NCBI GenBank assembly: GCA_013141505.1
Contig: JABFQX010000006.1
Span: forward strand, 153,300-217,299
Reading direction: 5' to 3'
DNA length: 64,000 nt
Source of the DNA: Methyloglobulus sp.
GTDB taxonomy: Bacteria; Pseudomonadota; Gammaproteobacteria; Methylococcales; Methylomonadaceae
Part shown: piece after piece, positions 8,292-17,193 of the stretch
Numbering within the stretch: position 1 is the stretch's first letter
How the letters are laid out: each line of letters begins with the position of its first letter
Made by a program: the position numbers and the translations under genes
The notes under the pieces: generated by a model
What the model was told of the DNA's origin: nothing
What the model saw: the letters and a program-made list of their open reading frames with translations, nothing else
The model's database searches: none

Positions 8292-10094
8292 ATGAATCAA
8301 GATCAGCAGTCTCAACTTAGACAATTGATTGCTAAAGGCAAAGTGCAGGGCTACCTGACTTATGCCGAGGTGAATGATCACCTGCCCAGTGATATAGCTG
8401 ATCCTGAGCAAATTGAAGAATTTATCGGCACCATCAATGACTTGGGCATTCAGGTATATGAAACCGCACCTGACGATGACTCACTAATTACCGATTCTGC
8501 CGCTGTTACGGCTGATGATGAAGATGCCGAGGAAGTTGCCGCGCTGGCATCTGTCGATAGTGAGTTTGGCCGAACAACCGATCCAGTACGCATGTACATG
8601 CGTGAAATGGGTTCTGTCGAACTCTTAACTCGAGCTGATGAACTAAAAATCGCCAAACGTATTGAAGAAGGCAATCAACAATTACTGAAAGCCATTTCTC
8701 GCTCCTGCGTGGTGGTTGAAGACGTTTTGCATTCATTTGACTCCATTTCCGATGAAGAAAGTGGCTTCAGACTGAGCGATATGATTGCTGGATTTGCTGA
8801 CTTGAGCGAGCCTGAAGACTTGCTTTCCAGCCCAGTCGCCGCTGACGTTGAAGAAGAAACACCTGAAGAAGACCTCAAGGGTCTTAACCTAGACGAAGTC
8901 AAAGAGAAAATTGACCTGCTTAGGGAACAACTTGATGCTGCATCTAAAGCCATCGATAAACAGGGCTACGTAAGCGAACAAACGGAACAAGCCTTCGAAG
9001 CGTTGGCGAATACGTTCATGGAATTTAAATGGGCGCCACAATACTTAAAAAAGCTCTCCGCGATTATTCCGGATGGGGTCGCTTCCGTTCGTGAACAAGA
9101 AAGGCGTATCCATGACATATTCGTAAAAAAAGCGAAGATGTCGCGCCAAGATTTTATAGCTGCATATGCAGAAAATGCCAGTAACCCAAACTGGCTGAAT
9201 ACTTATTTAGACGAAAGAAACTCTTACTCAGTGGTGTTGAAAGAGCATGAGAAAGATGTTCGTAAAGCTCTGAAAACATTAGCTGATATTGAGGCCACTT
9301 ATGGCTTGACCATAAGTGGTTTAAAAGATATAAGCCGCCGTATTTCAATCGGCGAAGCCAAAGCCCGGCGGGCAAAAAAGGAAATGATCGAAGCAAACTT
9401 GCGTTTGGTTATTTCTATTGCCAAAAAATATACTAACCGTGGCTTGCAGTTTCTGGACTTGATTCAGGAAGGTAATATTGGTCTTATGAAAGCTGTCGAT
9501 AAATTTGAATATCGGCGTGGTTACAAGTTTTCGACCTACGCCACTTGGTGGATCAGGCAGGCTATCACCCGTTCAATCGCGGATCAGGCCAGAACCATCC
9601 GAATTCCAGTACATATGATTGAAACAATCAACAAACTGAACCGGATTTCAAGGCAAATCCTTCAAGAACTGGGTCGTGAAGCAACACCAGAAGAGTTAGC
9701 TGTACGCATGGAAATGCCTGAAGATAAAGTCCGCAAGGTATTGAAGATTGCCAAGGAACCAATCTCAATGGAAACCCCGATTGGTGATGATGAAGATTCG
9801 CATTTAGGTGATTTTATCGAAGACTCCAGAGTCCTGTCACCTATCGAAGCAGCAACAATTGCTGGACTACGTGAATCGACACAAAATGTCCTGGCAGGTT
9901 TGACAGCTAGGGAGGCCAAAGTTCTGCGTATGCGCTTTGGTATCAATATGAATACTGACCACACGTTGGAAGAGGTCGGCAAACAGTTTGATGTCACCAG
10001 GGAACGTATCCGGCAAATAGAAGCCAAAGCATTGCGAAAATTACGGCATCCGTCCAGATCAGAGCAATTGCGCTGCTTCCTGGACGGGGAATAA
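8292..10094 (+). CDS. rpoD: RNA polymerase sigma factor RpoD (sigma-70)
   Basis: The housekeeping sigma factor. All conserved regions are present: region 1.1 at the start ([20 protein letters not shown]), region 1.2 ([18 protein letters not shown]), the acidic non-conserved insert (about residues 130-240), region 2 ([34 protein letters not shown] and [17 protein letters not shown]), region 3, and the region 4 helix-turn-helix ([28 protein letters not shown]). The 600-residue length is normal. It is last in the rpsU operon. The start has GTGGGTGGAAT upstream, containing GGTGGA. Confidence 0.98.
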   Translation: MNQDQQSQLRQLIAKGKVQGYLTYAEVNDHLPSDIADPEQIEEFIGTINDLGIQVYETAPDDDSLITDSAAVTADDEDAEEVAALASVDSEFGRTTDPVRMYMREMGSVELLTRADELKIAKRIEEGNQQLLKAISRSCVVVEDVLHSFDSISDEESGFRLSDMIAGFADLSEPEDLLSSPVAADVEEETPEEDLKGLNLDEVKEKIDLLREQLDAASKAIDKQGYVSEQTEQAFEALANTFMEFKWAPQYLKKLSAIIPDGVASVREQERRIHDIFVKKAKMSRQDFIAAYAENASNPNWLNTYLDERNSYSVVLKEHEKDVRKALKTLADIEATYGLTISGLKDISRRISIGEAKARRAKKEMIEANLRLVISIAKKYTNRGLQFLDLIQEGNIGLMKAVDKFEYRRGYKFSTYATWWIRQAITRSIADQARTIRIPVHMIETINKLNRISRQILQELGREATPEELAVRMEMPEDKVRKVLKIAKEPISMETPIGDDEDSHLGDFIEDSRVLSPIEAATIAGLRESTQNVLAGLTAREAKVLRMRFGINMNTDHTLEEVGKQFDVTRERIRQIEAKALRKLRHPSRSEQLRCFLDGE

Positions 10095-10129
10095 ACTGCT
10101 TTTATAACACCCCCTTATAAACAATCCAA

Positions 10130-10206
10130 GGGCCCTTAGCTCAGTTGGTTAGAGCGTCCGACTCATAATCGGCAGGTCGTAGGTTCAAGTCCTACAGGGC
10201 CCACCA
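10130..10206 (+). tRNA. ileX: tRNA-Ile2 (anticodon CAU, lysidine type)
   Basis: A full cloverleaf with encoded CCA: acceptor stem GGGCCCT pairs with AGGGCCC, the D arm contains GCTCAGTTGGTTAGAGC, the anticodon loop is CTCATAA (anticodon CAT) and the T arm has GGTTCAAGTCC. CAU could mean Met, but the acceptor stem and the GACTCATAATCG anticodon arm are those of the minor isoleucine tRNA whose C34 is changed to lysidine by TilS so that it reads AUA. The E. coli ileX gene is also near rpoD, which supports the call. It lies 35 bp after rpoD. Confidence 0.88.
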
Positions 10207-10271
10207 TTAATAACTAGACTGCCTGTGCAGCTTTTTGATTATATAGACCTACCATTTCTTAAGGTGACATT

Positions 10272-11432
10272 GTGAGCAACAACTATATCTTTACATCAGA
10301 ATCTGTCTCTGAAGGCCATCCTGACAAGGTTGCTGACCAGATTTCTGATGCCGTACTTGATGCCCTGCTAGCGCAGGATCCTCGTTCCCGTGTGGCTTGT
10401 GAAACCCTGGTCAAAACCGGCATGGTAGTTTTGGCGGGTGAAGTCACCACCAATGCGTGGGTTGACTTAGAGGAACTCGTCCGAAAAGTTGTCTGTGACA
10501 TCGGCTATGACCACGGTGATATTGGCTTTGATGGACAAAGTTGCGCGGTATTGAATGCGATAGGCAAACAATCTGCCGATATTGCGATGGGCGTGGATGA
10601 AGCTGAAGACCATGAACAAGGGGCAGGAGACCAAGGCCTAATGTTTGGTTACGCCAGCAATGAAACCGATGTGCTGATGCCAGCACCGATCACCTATTCA
10701 CATCTTTTGGTTAAACGTCAGGCTGAAGTCCGAAAAAATAACACCTTGGCTTGGTTGCGTCCTGATGCCAAAAGCCAGATCACGTTTCGTTATGAAAATA
10801 ACAAGCCCGTGGCTATCGATGCAGTCGTACTATCCACCCAGCATTCACCCGACATTAGCACCAAAGCGCTTCATGAAGCGGTGATGGATGAAATTATCTT
10901 GCCCGTATTGCCCAAAGAATGGCTACACAAGGACACCAAATATTTCATCAATCCAACCGGTCAGTTCATCATTGGTGGCCCAGTGGGCGATTGCGGGTTA
11001 ACGGGCCGTAAAATCATTGTTGATACCTATGGCGGTATGGCACGGCACGGTGGCGGTGCTTTCTCAGGAAAAGATCCATCGAAGGTAGACCGCTCAGCTG
11101 CTTACATGGCGCGTTATGTTGCTAAAAATATCGTCGCTGCCGGTTTGGCAGAACGCTGCGAAATTCAAGTGTCTTATGCGATTGGCGTTGCCGAGCCGAC
11201 GTCAATCAGCGTTGAAACCTTTGGCACGGGCACACTCGCCGAGGATCGGCTGGTAGAAATCGTCAGAAAACATTTTGACCTCAGACCCAAAGGCTTGATC
11301 GCCATGTTGGGATTGTTGAAACCCATCTATCAGACAACAGCGTCTTACGGTCATTTTGGCCGTACAGAAGACACCTTTAGTTGGGAAAAAACCGATAAAG
11401 TCGAAGAACTAAAAGATGCAGCTGGCCTTTAA
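10272..11432 (+). CDS. metK: S-adenosylmethionine synthetase
   Basis: MetK makes SAM from methionine and ATP. The 386 residues contain [17 protein letters not shown] (ATP and methionine binding), the [12 protein letters not shown] hexapeptide region near residue 119-130 and the phosphate-binding [20 protein letters not shown]. The start is GTG with AAGGTGA upstream. It is followed at 23 bp by ahcY and then metF, so SAM synthesis, SAH removal and methyl-folate supply are grouped, which suits an organism with heavy methylation demand. No SAM riboswitch is apparent in the 65-bp leader. Confidence 0.97.
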   Translation: MSNNYIFTSESVSEGHPDKVADQISDAVLDALLAQDPRSRVACETLVKTGMVVLAGEVTTNAWVDLEELVRKVVCDIGYDHGDIGFDGQSCAVLNAIGKQSADIAMGVDEAEDHEQGAGDQGLMFGYASNETDVLMPAPITYSHLLVKRQAEVRKNNTLAWLRPDAKSQITFRYENNKPVAIDAVVLSTQHSPDISTKALHEAVMDEIILPVLPKEWLHKDTKYFINPTGQFIIGGPVGDCGLTGRKIIVDTYGGMARHGGGAFSGKDPSKVDRSAAYMARYVAKNIVAAGLAERCEIQVSYAIGVAEPTSISVETFGTGTLAEDRLVEIVRKHFDLRPKGLIAMLGLLKPIYQTTASYGHFGRTEDTFSWEKTDKVEELKDAAGL

Positions 11433-11455
11433 TTACCAATACCCAAGGAACTGAT

Positions 11456-12748
11456 ATGAGCCAACACGATTATAAAATTGCCGATATTGCCCTCGCTGAC
11501 TGGGGTCGTAAAGAAATTAACATTGCTGAAACGGAAATGCCAGGTTTGATGGCTTTGCGTAAAGAGTTCAGTGTCAAACAACCGTTAAAAGGTGCCCGAA
11601 TTGCGGGTTGTTTGCACATGACCATCCAAACAGCCGTGTTAATCGAGACTTTAACTGTGCTAGGCGCAGAAGTTCGTTGGTCGTCCTGCAATATTTTCTC
11701 GACTCAAGACCACGCCGCCGCCGCGATTGCCGCTGCCGGCATACCTGTTTTTGCTTGGAAAGGCGAAACTGAAGCTGAAGCCGACTGGTGTATCGAGCAG
11801 ACTATTATCGGGGCAAATGGCTGGCGGCCTAACATGATCCTGGATGATGGCGGCGACCTGACCAACATGATGCATGACAAGTTTCCCGAACTAATGGCGG
11901 ATGTCAGAGGCTTGTCGGAAGAAACTACCACTGGTGTGTTGCGTTTGTATGAACGGGTTGCCAAAAACACATTGAAAGTACCTGCTTTTAATGTCAATGA
12001 TTCGGTCACCAAATCAAAATTCGATAACCTGTACGGTTGCCGCGAGTCCTTGGTCGATGGTATCAAGCGTGCGACGGATGTGATGATCGCAGGAAAAATC
12101 GCAGTCGTTTGTGGCTATGGCGATGTCGGTAAAGGGTGCGCCCAATCCTTACGCGGTTTAGGTGCCACTGTTTGGATTACTGAAATCGACCCTATATGCG
12201 CCCTGCAAGCAGCCATGGAAGGTTATCGCGTAGTCACAATGGAAGATGCCGCTCCAATAGCCAACATTTTTGTCAGCGCAACCGGTAATTTCAATGTCAT
12301 TACCCACGCGCATTTGGCGGCGATGAGGGATCAAGCAATTGTCTGCAATATCGGTCACTTTGATTCCGAAATCGAAATATCGTCTTTGCGTCAATATATC
12401 TGGGAAAACATCAAACCACAGGTTGACCATGTTATTTTTCCTGATGGCAAACGCTTGATTATATTGGCGGAAGGTCGCTTGGTTAACTTAGGTTGCGCGA
12501 CTGGACACCCTAGCTTTGTAATGTCCAACTCCTTCTGTAACCAAGTGTTGGCACAAATGGAAATCTGGCAAAATGCCGCCAGTTATGAAAATAAAGTCTA
12601 TATCCTGCCAAAAATACTTGATGAGAAAGTGGCTAGATCGCATCTGGATCAAATCGGTGTAAAACTGACGATCTTGACCAATGAACAGGCGAAATACATT
12701 AACGTACCTGTTGAAGGCCCTTTCAAGGCAGACCATTACCGGTATTGA
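11456..12748 (+). CDS. ahcY: Adenosylhomocysteinase
   Basis: SAH hydrolase splits S-adenosylhomocysteine to adenosine and homocysteine using bound NAD. The protein has the substrate domain ([45 protein letters not shown]), the NAD-binding [18 protein letters not shown] with the acidic residue in WITEIDP, and the conserved C-terminus FKADHYRY that completes the neighbouring active site. It has 430 residues, the short class without the extra loop. The start has AAGGAACTG. The metK-ahcY-metF grouping fits the methyl cycle. Confidence 0.97.
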   Translation: MSQHDYKIADIALADWGRKEINIAETEMPGLMALRKEFSVKQPLKGARIAGCLHMTIQTAVLIETLTVLGAEVRWSSCNIFSTQDHAAAAIAAAGIPVFAWKGETEAEADWCIEQTIIGANGWRPNMILDDGGDLTNMMHDKFPELMADVRGLSEETTTGVLRLYERVAKNTLKVPAFNVNDSVTKSKFDNLYGCRESLVDGIKRATDVMIAGKIAVVCGYGDVGKGCAQSLRGLGATVWITEIDPICALQAAMEGYRVVTMEDAAPIANIFVSATGNFNVITHAHLAAMRDQAIVCNIGHFDSEIEISSLRQYIWENIKPQVDHVIFPDGKRLIILAEGRLVNLGCATGHPSFVMSNSFCNQVLAQMEIWQNAASYENKVYILPKILDEKVARSHLDQIGVKLTILTNEQAKYINVPVEGPFKADHYRY

Positions 12749-12768
12749 TAATACCCGTTTATTATTAA

Positions 12769-12805
12769 GGGGCTAGCGACATTTCACACCGTAAACCGTA
12801 GCCCC
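12769..12805 (+). other. Hairpin in the ahcY-metF gap
   Basis: GGGGCTA (12769-12775) pairs with TAGCCCC (12799-12805), followed by CGTTT. It may attenuate transcription between ahcY and metF. The T-run is weak and I see no match to the SAH or SAM riboswitch cores in this 133-bp gap. Confidence 0.35.
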
Positions 12806-12881
12806 CGTTTCATAATCGGTCAACATTACTAAAAAGGCTACGTGGTTTTGGGCATTCGCTAAGCTAACACGACAAAAACTC

Positions 12882-13727
12882 ATGCAATCTCAGAAAAAAC
12901 ACCCGCAACTCTTTAGTTTTGAGTTTTATCCCCCAAAGACTCAAGAAGGCGCGGCCGGTTTACAGGTTGTGCACAGCAAGTTAGCTGCACTCAATCCAGA
13001 TTTTTTCTCAGTTACTTTTGGTGCGGGTGGTTCGACCCGCGACCTTACCTTCGATACGGTTGTCGATATCCAAAGCAAAGGTATTGCCGCCGCGCCACAT
13101 TTGTCCTGCGTCGCATCGACCAAAGAGAACATTCGCGCCATCCTGAAGAACTATCAGGATCATGACATCTCCAGGATTGTCGCCCTGCGCGGCGATTTAC
13201 CTTCTGGCATGATGTCGGCGGGTGAGTTTCGCTATGCGAATGAACTCGTTGAATTTATCCGCCAAGAAACAAGTGATTCATTTCAAATCCATGTCGCGGC
13301 TTACCCAGAAGTGCATCCACAAGCCACTAGCGCAGCAGAAGACTTCAAAAACTTCAAACGTAAAGTTGAAGCGGGTGCAAATGCGGTCATTACCCAATAT
13401 TTTTATAATGCCGATGCTTATTTTTATTTTGTCGATACGTGTGAAAAGAACGGCATTACCATACCGATAGTTCCGGGAATTATGCCAATCACCCAGTATT
13501 CCCAGCTCTTTCGCTTCTCGGAAATGTGTGGTGCCGACATTCCCCGATGGCTTAGAAAACGTCTGGAAGGATTTGGCGATGACCGTGCGTCGGTGCAAGC
13601 CTTCGGCCTGGATTTGGTCAGTGACCTTTGCAGGCGCTTACTGGACGGCGGCGCACCGGGGTTACATTTTTATACGATGAATCAATCAGCTCCTACCCTA
13701 TCTATTTTGGAACGGCTCAACCCGTAA
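12882..13727 (+). CDS. metF: Methylenetetrahydrofolate reductase
   Basis: MetF reduces 5,10-methylene-THF to 5-methyl-THF with FAD, supplying the methyl group for methionine. The TIM-barrel landmarks are FSFEFYPPKTQEGAAGL at the start, FFSVTFGAGGSTRDLT, PHLSCV, VALRGDLP, the HVAAYPEVHPQA flavin and folate site, GANAVITQYFYNADAYFYFVD and PIVPGIMPIT. The 281-residue length is usual. No ribosome binding site precedes the ATG, so translation may be weak. Confidence 0.96.
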   Translation: MQSQKKHPQLFSFEFYPPKTQEGAAGLQVVHSKLAALNPDFFSVTFGAGGSTRDLTFDTVVDIQSKGIAAAPHLSCVASTKENIRAILKNYQDHDISRIVALRGDLPSGMMSAGEFRYANELVEFIRQETSDSFQIHVAAYPEVHPQATSAAEDFKNFKRKVEAGANAVITQYFYNADAYFYFVDTCEKNGITIPIVPGIMPITQYSQLFRFSEMCGADIPRWLRKRLEGFGDDRASVQAFGLDLVSDLCRRLLDGGAPGLHFYTMNQSAPTLSILERLNP

Positions 13728-13752
13728 TCCAACGGAGCGTGGACAATTAGAG

Positions 13753-13888
13753 AGTGGTAGGTTATAAAAAACCTGTGGTTTGATTGATAGGGAGAAAGTG
13801 ACAAACCTAGGTTTGTCACTCCAGAGCAAACGCGCTCGGTAAGTACGAAGCCGGCAAATCCATCAAAAATACAGATTTAGCCAATTCC
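13753..13888. mobile_element. Decayed, inverted second copy of the MITE-like element
   Basis: The 22 bases at 13798-13819 are identical to the palindromic core of the element at 154-281. Reading that element in reverse, its flanks also align here: CTGTGGTTTGATT before the core matches CTGTGACTTGATT, and CATCAAAAATACAGATTTAGCC after it matches ATCAAAAAAACACAGATTTAACC. The terminal repeats have drifted. The flanking 8-mers AATTAGAG (13745-13752) and AATTAGTG (13889-13896) match at 7 of 8 positions and may be a worn target duplication. It lies between the convergent metF and phoU genes, where nothing else is seen. Confidence 0.65.
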
Positions 13889-13970
13889 AATTAGTGATTG
13901 TCGGCTTAGCATCAGCATTGCAAGGCCGTCACATGACGATCATCTTTGTTAGAGATACTCAAGCCGCCGC

Positions 13971-14687
13971 CTAGCCTTTTACCTTTCTTTCCAATTCTTC
14001 ACGGCTAAGGTGACGCACATCTTCGCCCTTAATCATATAAACCAGGTGTTCACAAATATTGCAGGCGTGATCGCCGATCCGTTCTAGTGAACGGACAGTC
14101 CATAGCACATTCAGTGTACGGGTAATATTTCTGGGATCTTCCATCATATAGGTAATCTGTTGCCTGATAATGCTAGCGTATTCTCGATCAACATTGTCAT
14201 CCTTACCGGTTATTTCCGGCACACGTTCGATGTTCATCCGGGCAAACGCATCCAGGGCATCATGGAGCATGGCCTTGACCAAATCAGCCATATGCCGGAT
14301 CTCATGATAGGAGTCATTTTTATTGCCTTCAATGTCTGATCGGTGAATAGCCATTTTGGCTATATGTTCCGCCAGATCACCGACCCTTTCCAGTTCATTG
14401 ATTATCTTAAGGATGGCAATCAGCAGCCTTAAATCGAATGCCGTCGGTTGACGTAGCGCCATAATCTGGGTGCACTCCTTGTCTAGTGCCATTTCCAGGT
14501 CATCAATCTGGTTATCCTGTTTGATAACCTGCTCCGCCAGCTCAACATCAGAGCTTACAAAGGCCCTGATCGCTAATTCTATTTGTTCTTCAACCAAACC
14601 GCCCATAGTCAATACATGGTTACGAACGTCTTCAAGTTCCCTATTGAATTGCCCCGATATATGATGCCCGATGTTGGTATTTTCCAT
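13971..14687 (-). CDS. phoU: Phosphate-specific transport system accessory protein PhoU
   Basis: PhoU links the PstSCAB transporter to the PhoR kinase, keeping the Pho regulon off when phosphate is plentiful. The 238 residues form the two expected three-helix repeats: HHISGQFNRELEDVRNHVLTMGGLVEEQIE with DNQIDDLEMALDKEC in the first, DDNVDREYASIIRQ and the ERIGDHACNICEHLVYMIKG metal-binding signature in the second. It is last in pstC-pstA-pstB-phoU, 13 bp after pstB, with AGGAGAAGACA as ribosome binding site. No phoB-phoR pair is in the window. Confidence 0.96.
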   Translation of the reverse strand: MENTNIGHHISGQFNRELEDVRNHVLTMGGLVEEQIELAIRAFVSSDVELAEQVIKQDNQIDDLEMALDKECTQIMALRQPTAFDLRLLIAILKIINELERVGDLAEHIAKMAIHRSDIEGNKNDSYHEIRHMADLVKAMLHDALDAFARMNIERVPEITGKDDNVDREYASIIRQQITYMMEDPRNITRTLNVLWTVRSLERIGDHACNICEHLVYMIKGEDVRHLSREELERKVKG

Positions 14688-14700
14688 TGTCTTCTCCTGA

Positions 14701-15534
14701 TTAGCCGTACCGACCAGTGATGTAATCTTCGGTCTGCTTCTTTTTGGGATTAGTGAATAATTGGTTGGTATTACCTATTTCAATCAATTCACCCATATAC
14801 ATGAAAGCAGTATAGTCGGAAACGCGAGCAGCTTGCTGCATATTGTGCGTGACGATAACGATGGTGTATTTTTCTTTCAATTCGTTAATCAGCTCTTCAA
14901 TTTTGAGCGTAGAAATAGGATCCAGCGCAGACGCAGGCTCATCCAACAACAACACTTCCGGCTCGATAGCGATTGCCCTGGCGATCACCAGTCGTTGTTG
15001 TTGGCCACCCGACAATCCTAAGGCATTATCATTAAGCCTGTCTTTAACCTCATCCCAAAGTGCAGCACCTTTCAAAGCCTCTTCAACCGTTTCATCGAGG
15101 GTGCGTTTGTCATTGATGCCTTGTATGCGTAGGCCGTAAGCGACATTTTCAAAAATGGATTTGGGGAAAGGGTTGGGTTTTTGGAATACCATGCCCACAC
15201 GCCGACGCAATGCTGCGACATTAACCGACTTATCGTAGATATTTTCATTATCCAGCAGGATCTTGCCGTCTATTCGTGCGCTATCTACCAGATCGTTCAT
15301 GCGGTTAATACAGCGCAACAAAGTCGATTTCCCACAGCCGCTCGGGCCAATGTAGGCAGTAACCCGCTGCTTGAGTATATCCATGCTGATATTGTGCAAG
15401 GCTTGTTTTTGCCCGTAATGTAAATTCAGGTTTTCCACCTTGATACAGATTTCATTCTGCCCTGAATTTTTATCGCGGCCACGCAAAATTGAATTCATAT
15501 CAATCGCATGGGTACGTACGTGTTCTGTCGCCAT
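14701..15534 (-). CDS. pstB: Phosphate ABC transporter ATP-binding protein PstB
   Basis: PstB is the ATPase of the high-affinity phosphate importer. The 277 residues show Walker [10 protein letters not shown] (63-71), the Q-loop [11 protein letters not shown], the ABC signature [14 protein letters not shown], Walker [15 protein letters not shown] and the switch [11 protein letters not shown]. The ATG follows AAGGATAAAAA and comes 3 bp after the pstA stop, so translation is probably coupled. The N-terminus is about 15-20 residues longer than in E. coli. Confidence 0.97.
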   Translation of the reverse strand: MATEHVRTHAIDMNSILRGRDKNSGQNEICIKVENLNLHYGQKQALHNISMDILKQRVTAYIGPSGCGKSTLLRCINRMNDLVDSARIDGKILLDNENIYDKSVNVAALRRRVGMVFQKPNPFPKSIFENVAYGLRIQGINDKRTLDETVEEALKGAALWDEVKDRLNDNALGLSGGQQQRLVIARAIAIEPEVLLLDEPASALDPISTLKIEELINELKEKYTIVIVTHNMQQAARVSDYTAFMYMGELIEIGNTNQLFTNPKKKQTEDYITGRYG

Positions 15535-15537
15535 TTT

Positions 15538-17193
15538 TTATCCTTCCAATGCCCGATATTTTTCCCGCAGATTGTTTCTGATCACAATCGCCGTCAAATT
15601 AAGGCCAATAATCACCAAAACCAGCAGTAATGCCGTTGCATACACCAATGGTCGGGCCGCTTCGACATTGGGGCTTTGAAAACCAACGTCATAAATGTGG
15701 AAACCCAGGTGCATAAATTTTCTGTCCAAATGGATGAACGGGACATTGCCATCCAGCGGCAATGTCGGTGCCAGCTTGACCACGCCCACCAACATCAGCG
15801 GTGCCACTTCCCCCGCCGCCCTGGCGACCGCCAGGATCAGTCCTGTCATAATGGCGGGACTCGCCATCGGTAAAACCGTATTCCACAGGGTTTCAAACTT
15901 GGTGGCACCCAATGCCAAGCTGCCTTCACGTATTGATTTAGGAATACGCGACAAACCTTCTTCGGTTGCCACAATGACGACTGGTAAAGTCAGTAATGCA
16001 AGCGTGATGGATGCCCATAACAATCCTGGGGTTCCAAAAACGGGTGCAGGGGCAGATTCTGGATAAAACAGGCGGTCAATATGGCCACCCAGGATATAGA
16101 CAAAAAAGCCCAGGCCAAACACGCCATAGACGACCGAAGGAACCCCGGCTAGATTATTGACGGCTATCCTTATTAAGCGCGTGGTAAAACCTTGCTGGGC
16201 ATATTCCCGCAGATAAACCGCCGCTATAACGCCAAACGGCGTAACAATGACCGACATGATCAACACCATCATGATCGTGCCGAAGATAGCCGGAAAAATA
16301 CCGCCTTCGGTATTGGCCTCGCGCGGGTCTTCCGCCAAAAATTCGGCAAATTTTTTGCCGTAATGCCCCATTTTTTCGAATAGGTTCATTTTATTCGGTT
16401 GATAAATCCTGACGACTTTAGCCAACGGAATTTCAATTTCAGCAGCACCATCTGTTTTTGCGACTAAACTGCCGCCCCTGATTTTTTGATATAAAGCCCT
16501 TAACTGAGTCTGGTATTGTTCGTAGTCTTTCTTAAGCTGAGTTTTTTCGGCTTCTATAACTGATTTGGCCGTTTCATCCAGCTTATTTTTTAATTCCAGG
16601 CTTTTCTGTTTCAGCCTTAACTGCTCCAACCGGTAATTAATCGCGCCAACTTCTTTTTTTTCCAGATGGTTAATTTCGCCATAAATGGACAAGGCCTCAT
16701 CAATTTTGGTTTGCGCGACAGGCCATGCTTGCCCGCCGCTGGCTATCATTGCCCCGTTCTCTTTCACGGCAACAAGCTGACCGTAAAAATTACCCCACTC
16801 CCGACGCTCTATTACCATAATGTCTTCTGGAAGCGATTGTTGCTGGATATTACGTGCCTGTAACCAGCGAAAATCAGCGCCGGTTACATCACGATTACCG
16901 GTTTTGATTTGATATTGAAGCAGCACATCCTCATCATCGGCCATTTTAAAGCCCGACATTTTGGCGATGGCGGCGGGGGTATCACTGCTGTCTATTATTT
17001 CACCAAAAATCGTTTTGGCTTGCCCACCTTCCTCCTGATAACTGAACCGGACAACCTCCGTCGGCCAAAAATGTCCAATACCACGAACCAGGATCAATCC
17101 CAGTACGCCAATTATCATAATGAGACAGGCACTGACAGCTGCGGCATTCAGCCATATCCACGGCGAGCCAGTTTTAAACCATTTCGCGATCAT
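15538..17193 (-). CDS. pstA: Phosphate ABC transporter permease PstA, long form
   Basis: PstA is one of the two permeases of the phosphate importer. At 551 residues it is nearly twice the E. coli length (296). After the first membrane segment (about residues 17-37) it has a roughly 250-residue periplasmic insert with a helical coiled part (LEQLRLKQKSLELKNKLDE); then come about five membrane segments with the permease loop EGLSRIPKSIREGSLALGATKFETLW. Long PstA proteins of this kind are known in other Gammaproteobacteria. The start ATG overlaps the pstC stop by 4 bases. Confidence 0.94.
   Translation of the reverse strand: MIAKWFKTGSPWIWLNAAAVSACLIMIIGVLGLILVRGIGHFWPTEVVRFSYQEEGGQAKTIFGEIIDSSDTPAAIAKMSGFKMADDEDVLLQYQIKTGNRDVTGADFRWLQARNIQQQSLPEDIMVIERREWGNFYGQLVAVKENGAMIASGGQAWPVAQTKIDEALSIYGEINHLEKKEVGAINYRLEQLRLKQKSLELKNKLDETAKSVIEAEKTQLKKDYEQYQTQLRALYQKIRGGSLVAKTDGAAEIEIPLAKVVRIYQPNKMNLFEKMGHYGKKFAEFLAEDPREANTEGGIFPAIFGTIMMVLIMSVIVTPFGVIAAVYLREYAQQGFTTRLIRIAVNNLAGVPSVVYGVFGLGFFVYILGGHIDRLFYPESAPAPVFGTPGLLWASITLALLTLPVVIVATEEGLSRIPKSIREGSLALGATKFETLWNTVLPMASPAIMTGLILAVARAAGEVAPLMLVGVVKLAPTLPLDGNVPFIHLDRKFMHLGFHIYDVGFQSPNVEAARPLVYATALLLVLVIIGLNLTAIVIRNNLREKYRALEG

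Noticed and set aside
10207-12881. SAM or SAH riboswitch before metK, ahcY or metF
   Set aside because: The gaps are short (65, 23, 133 bp) and I could not find the conserved cores; only a simple hairpin at 12769-12805 is present.
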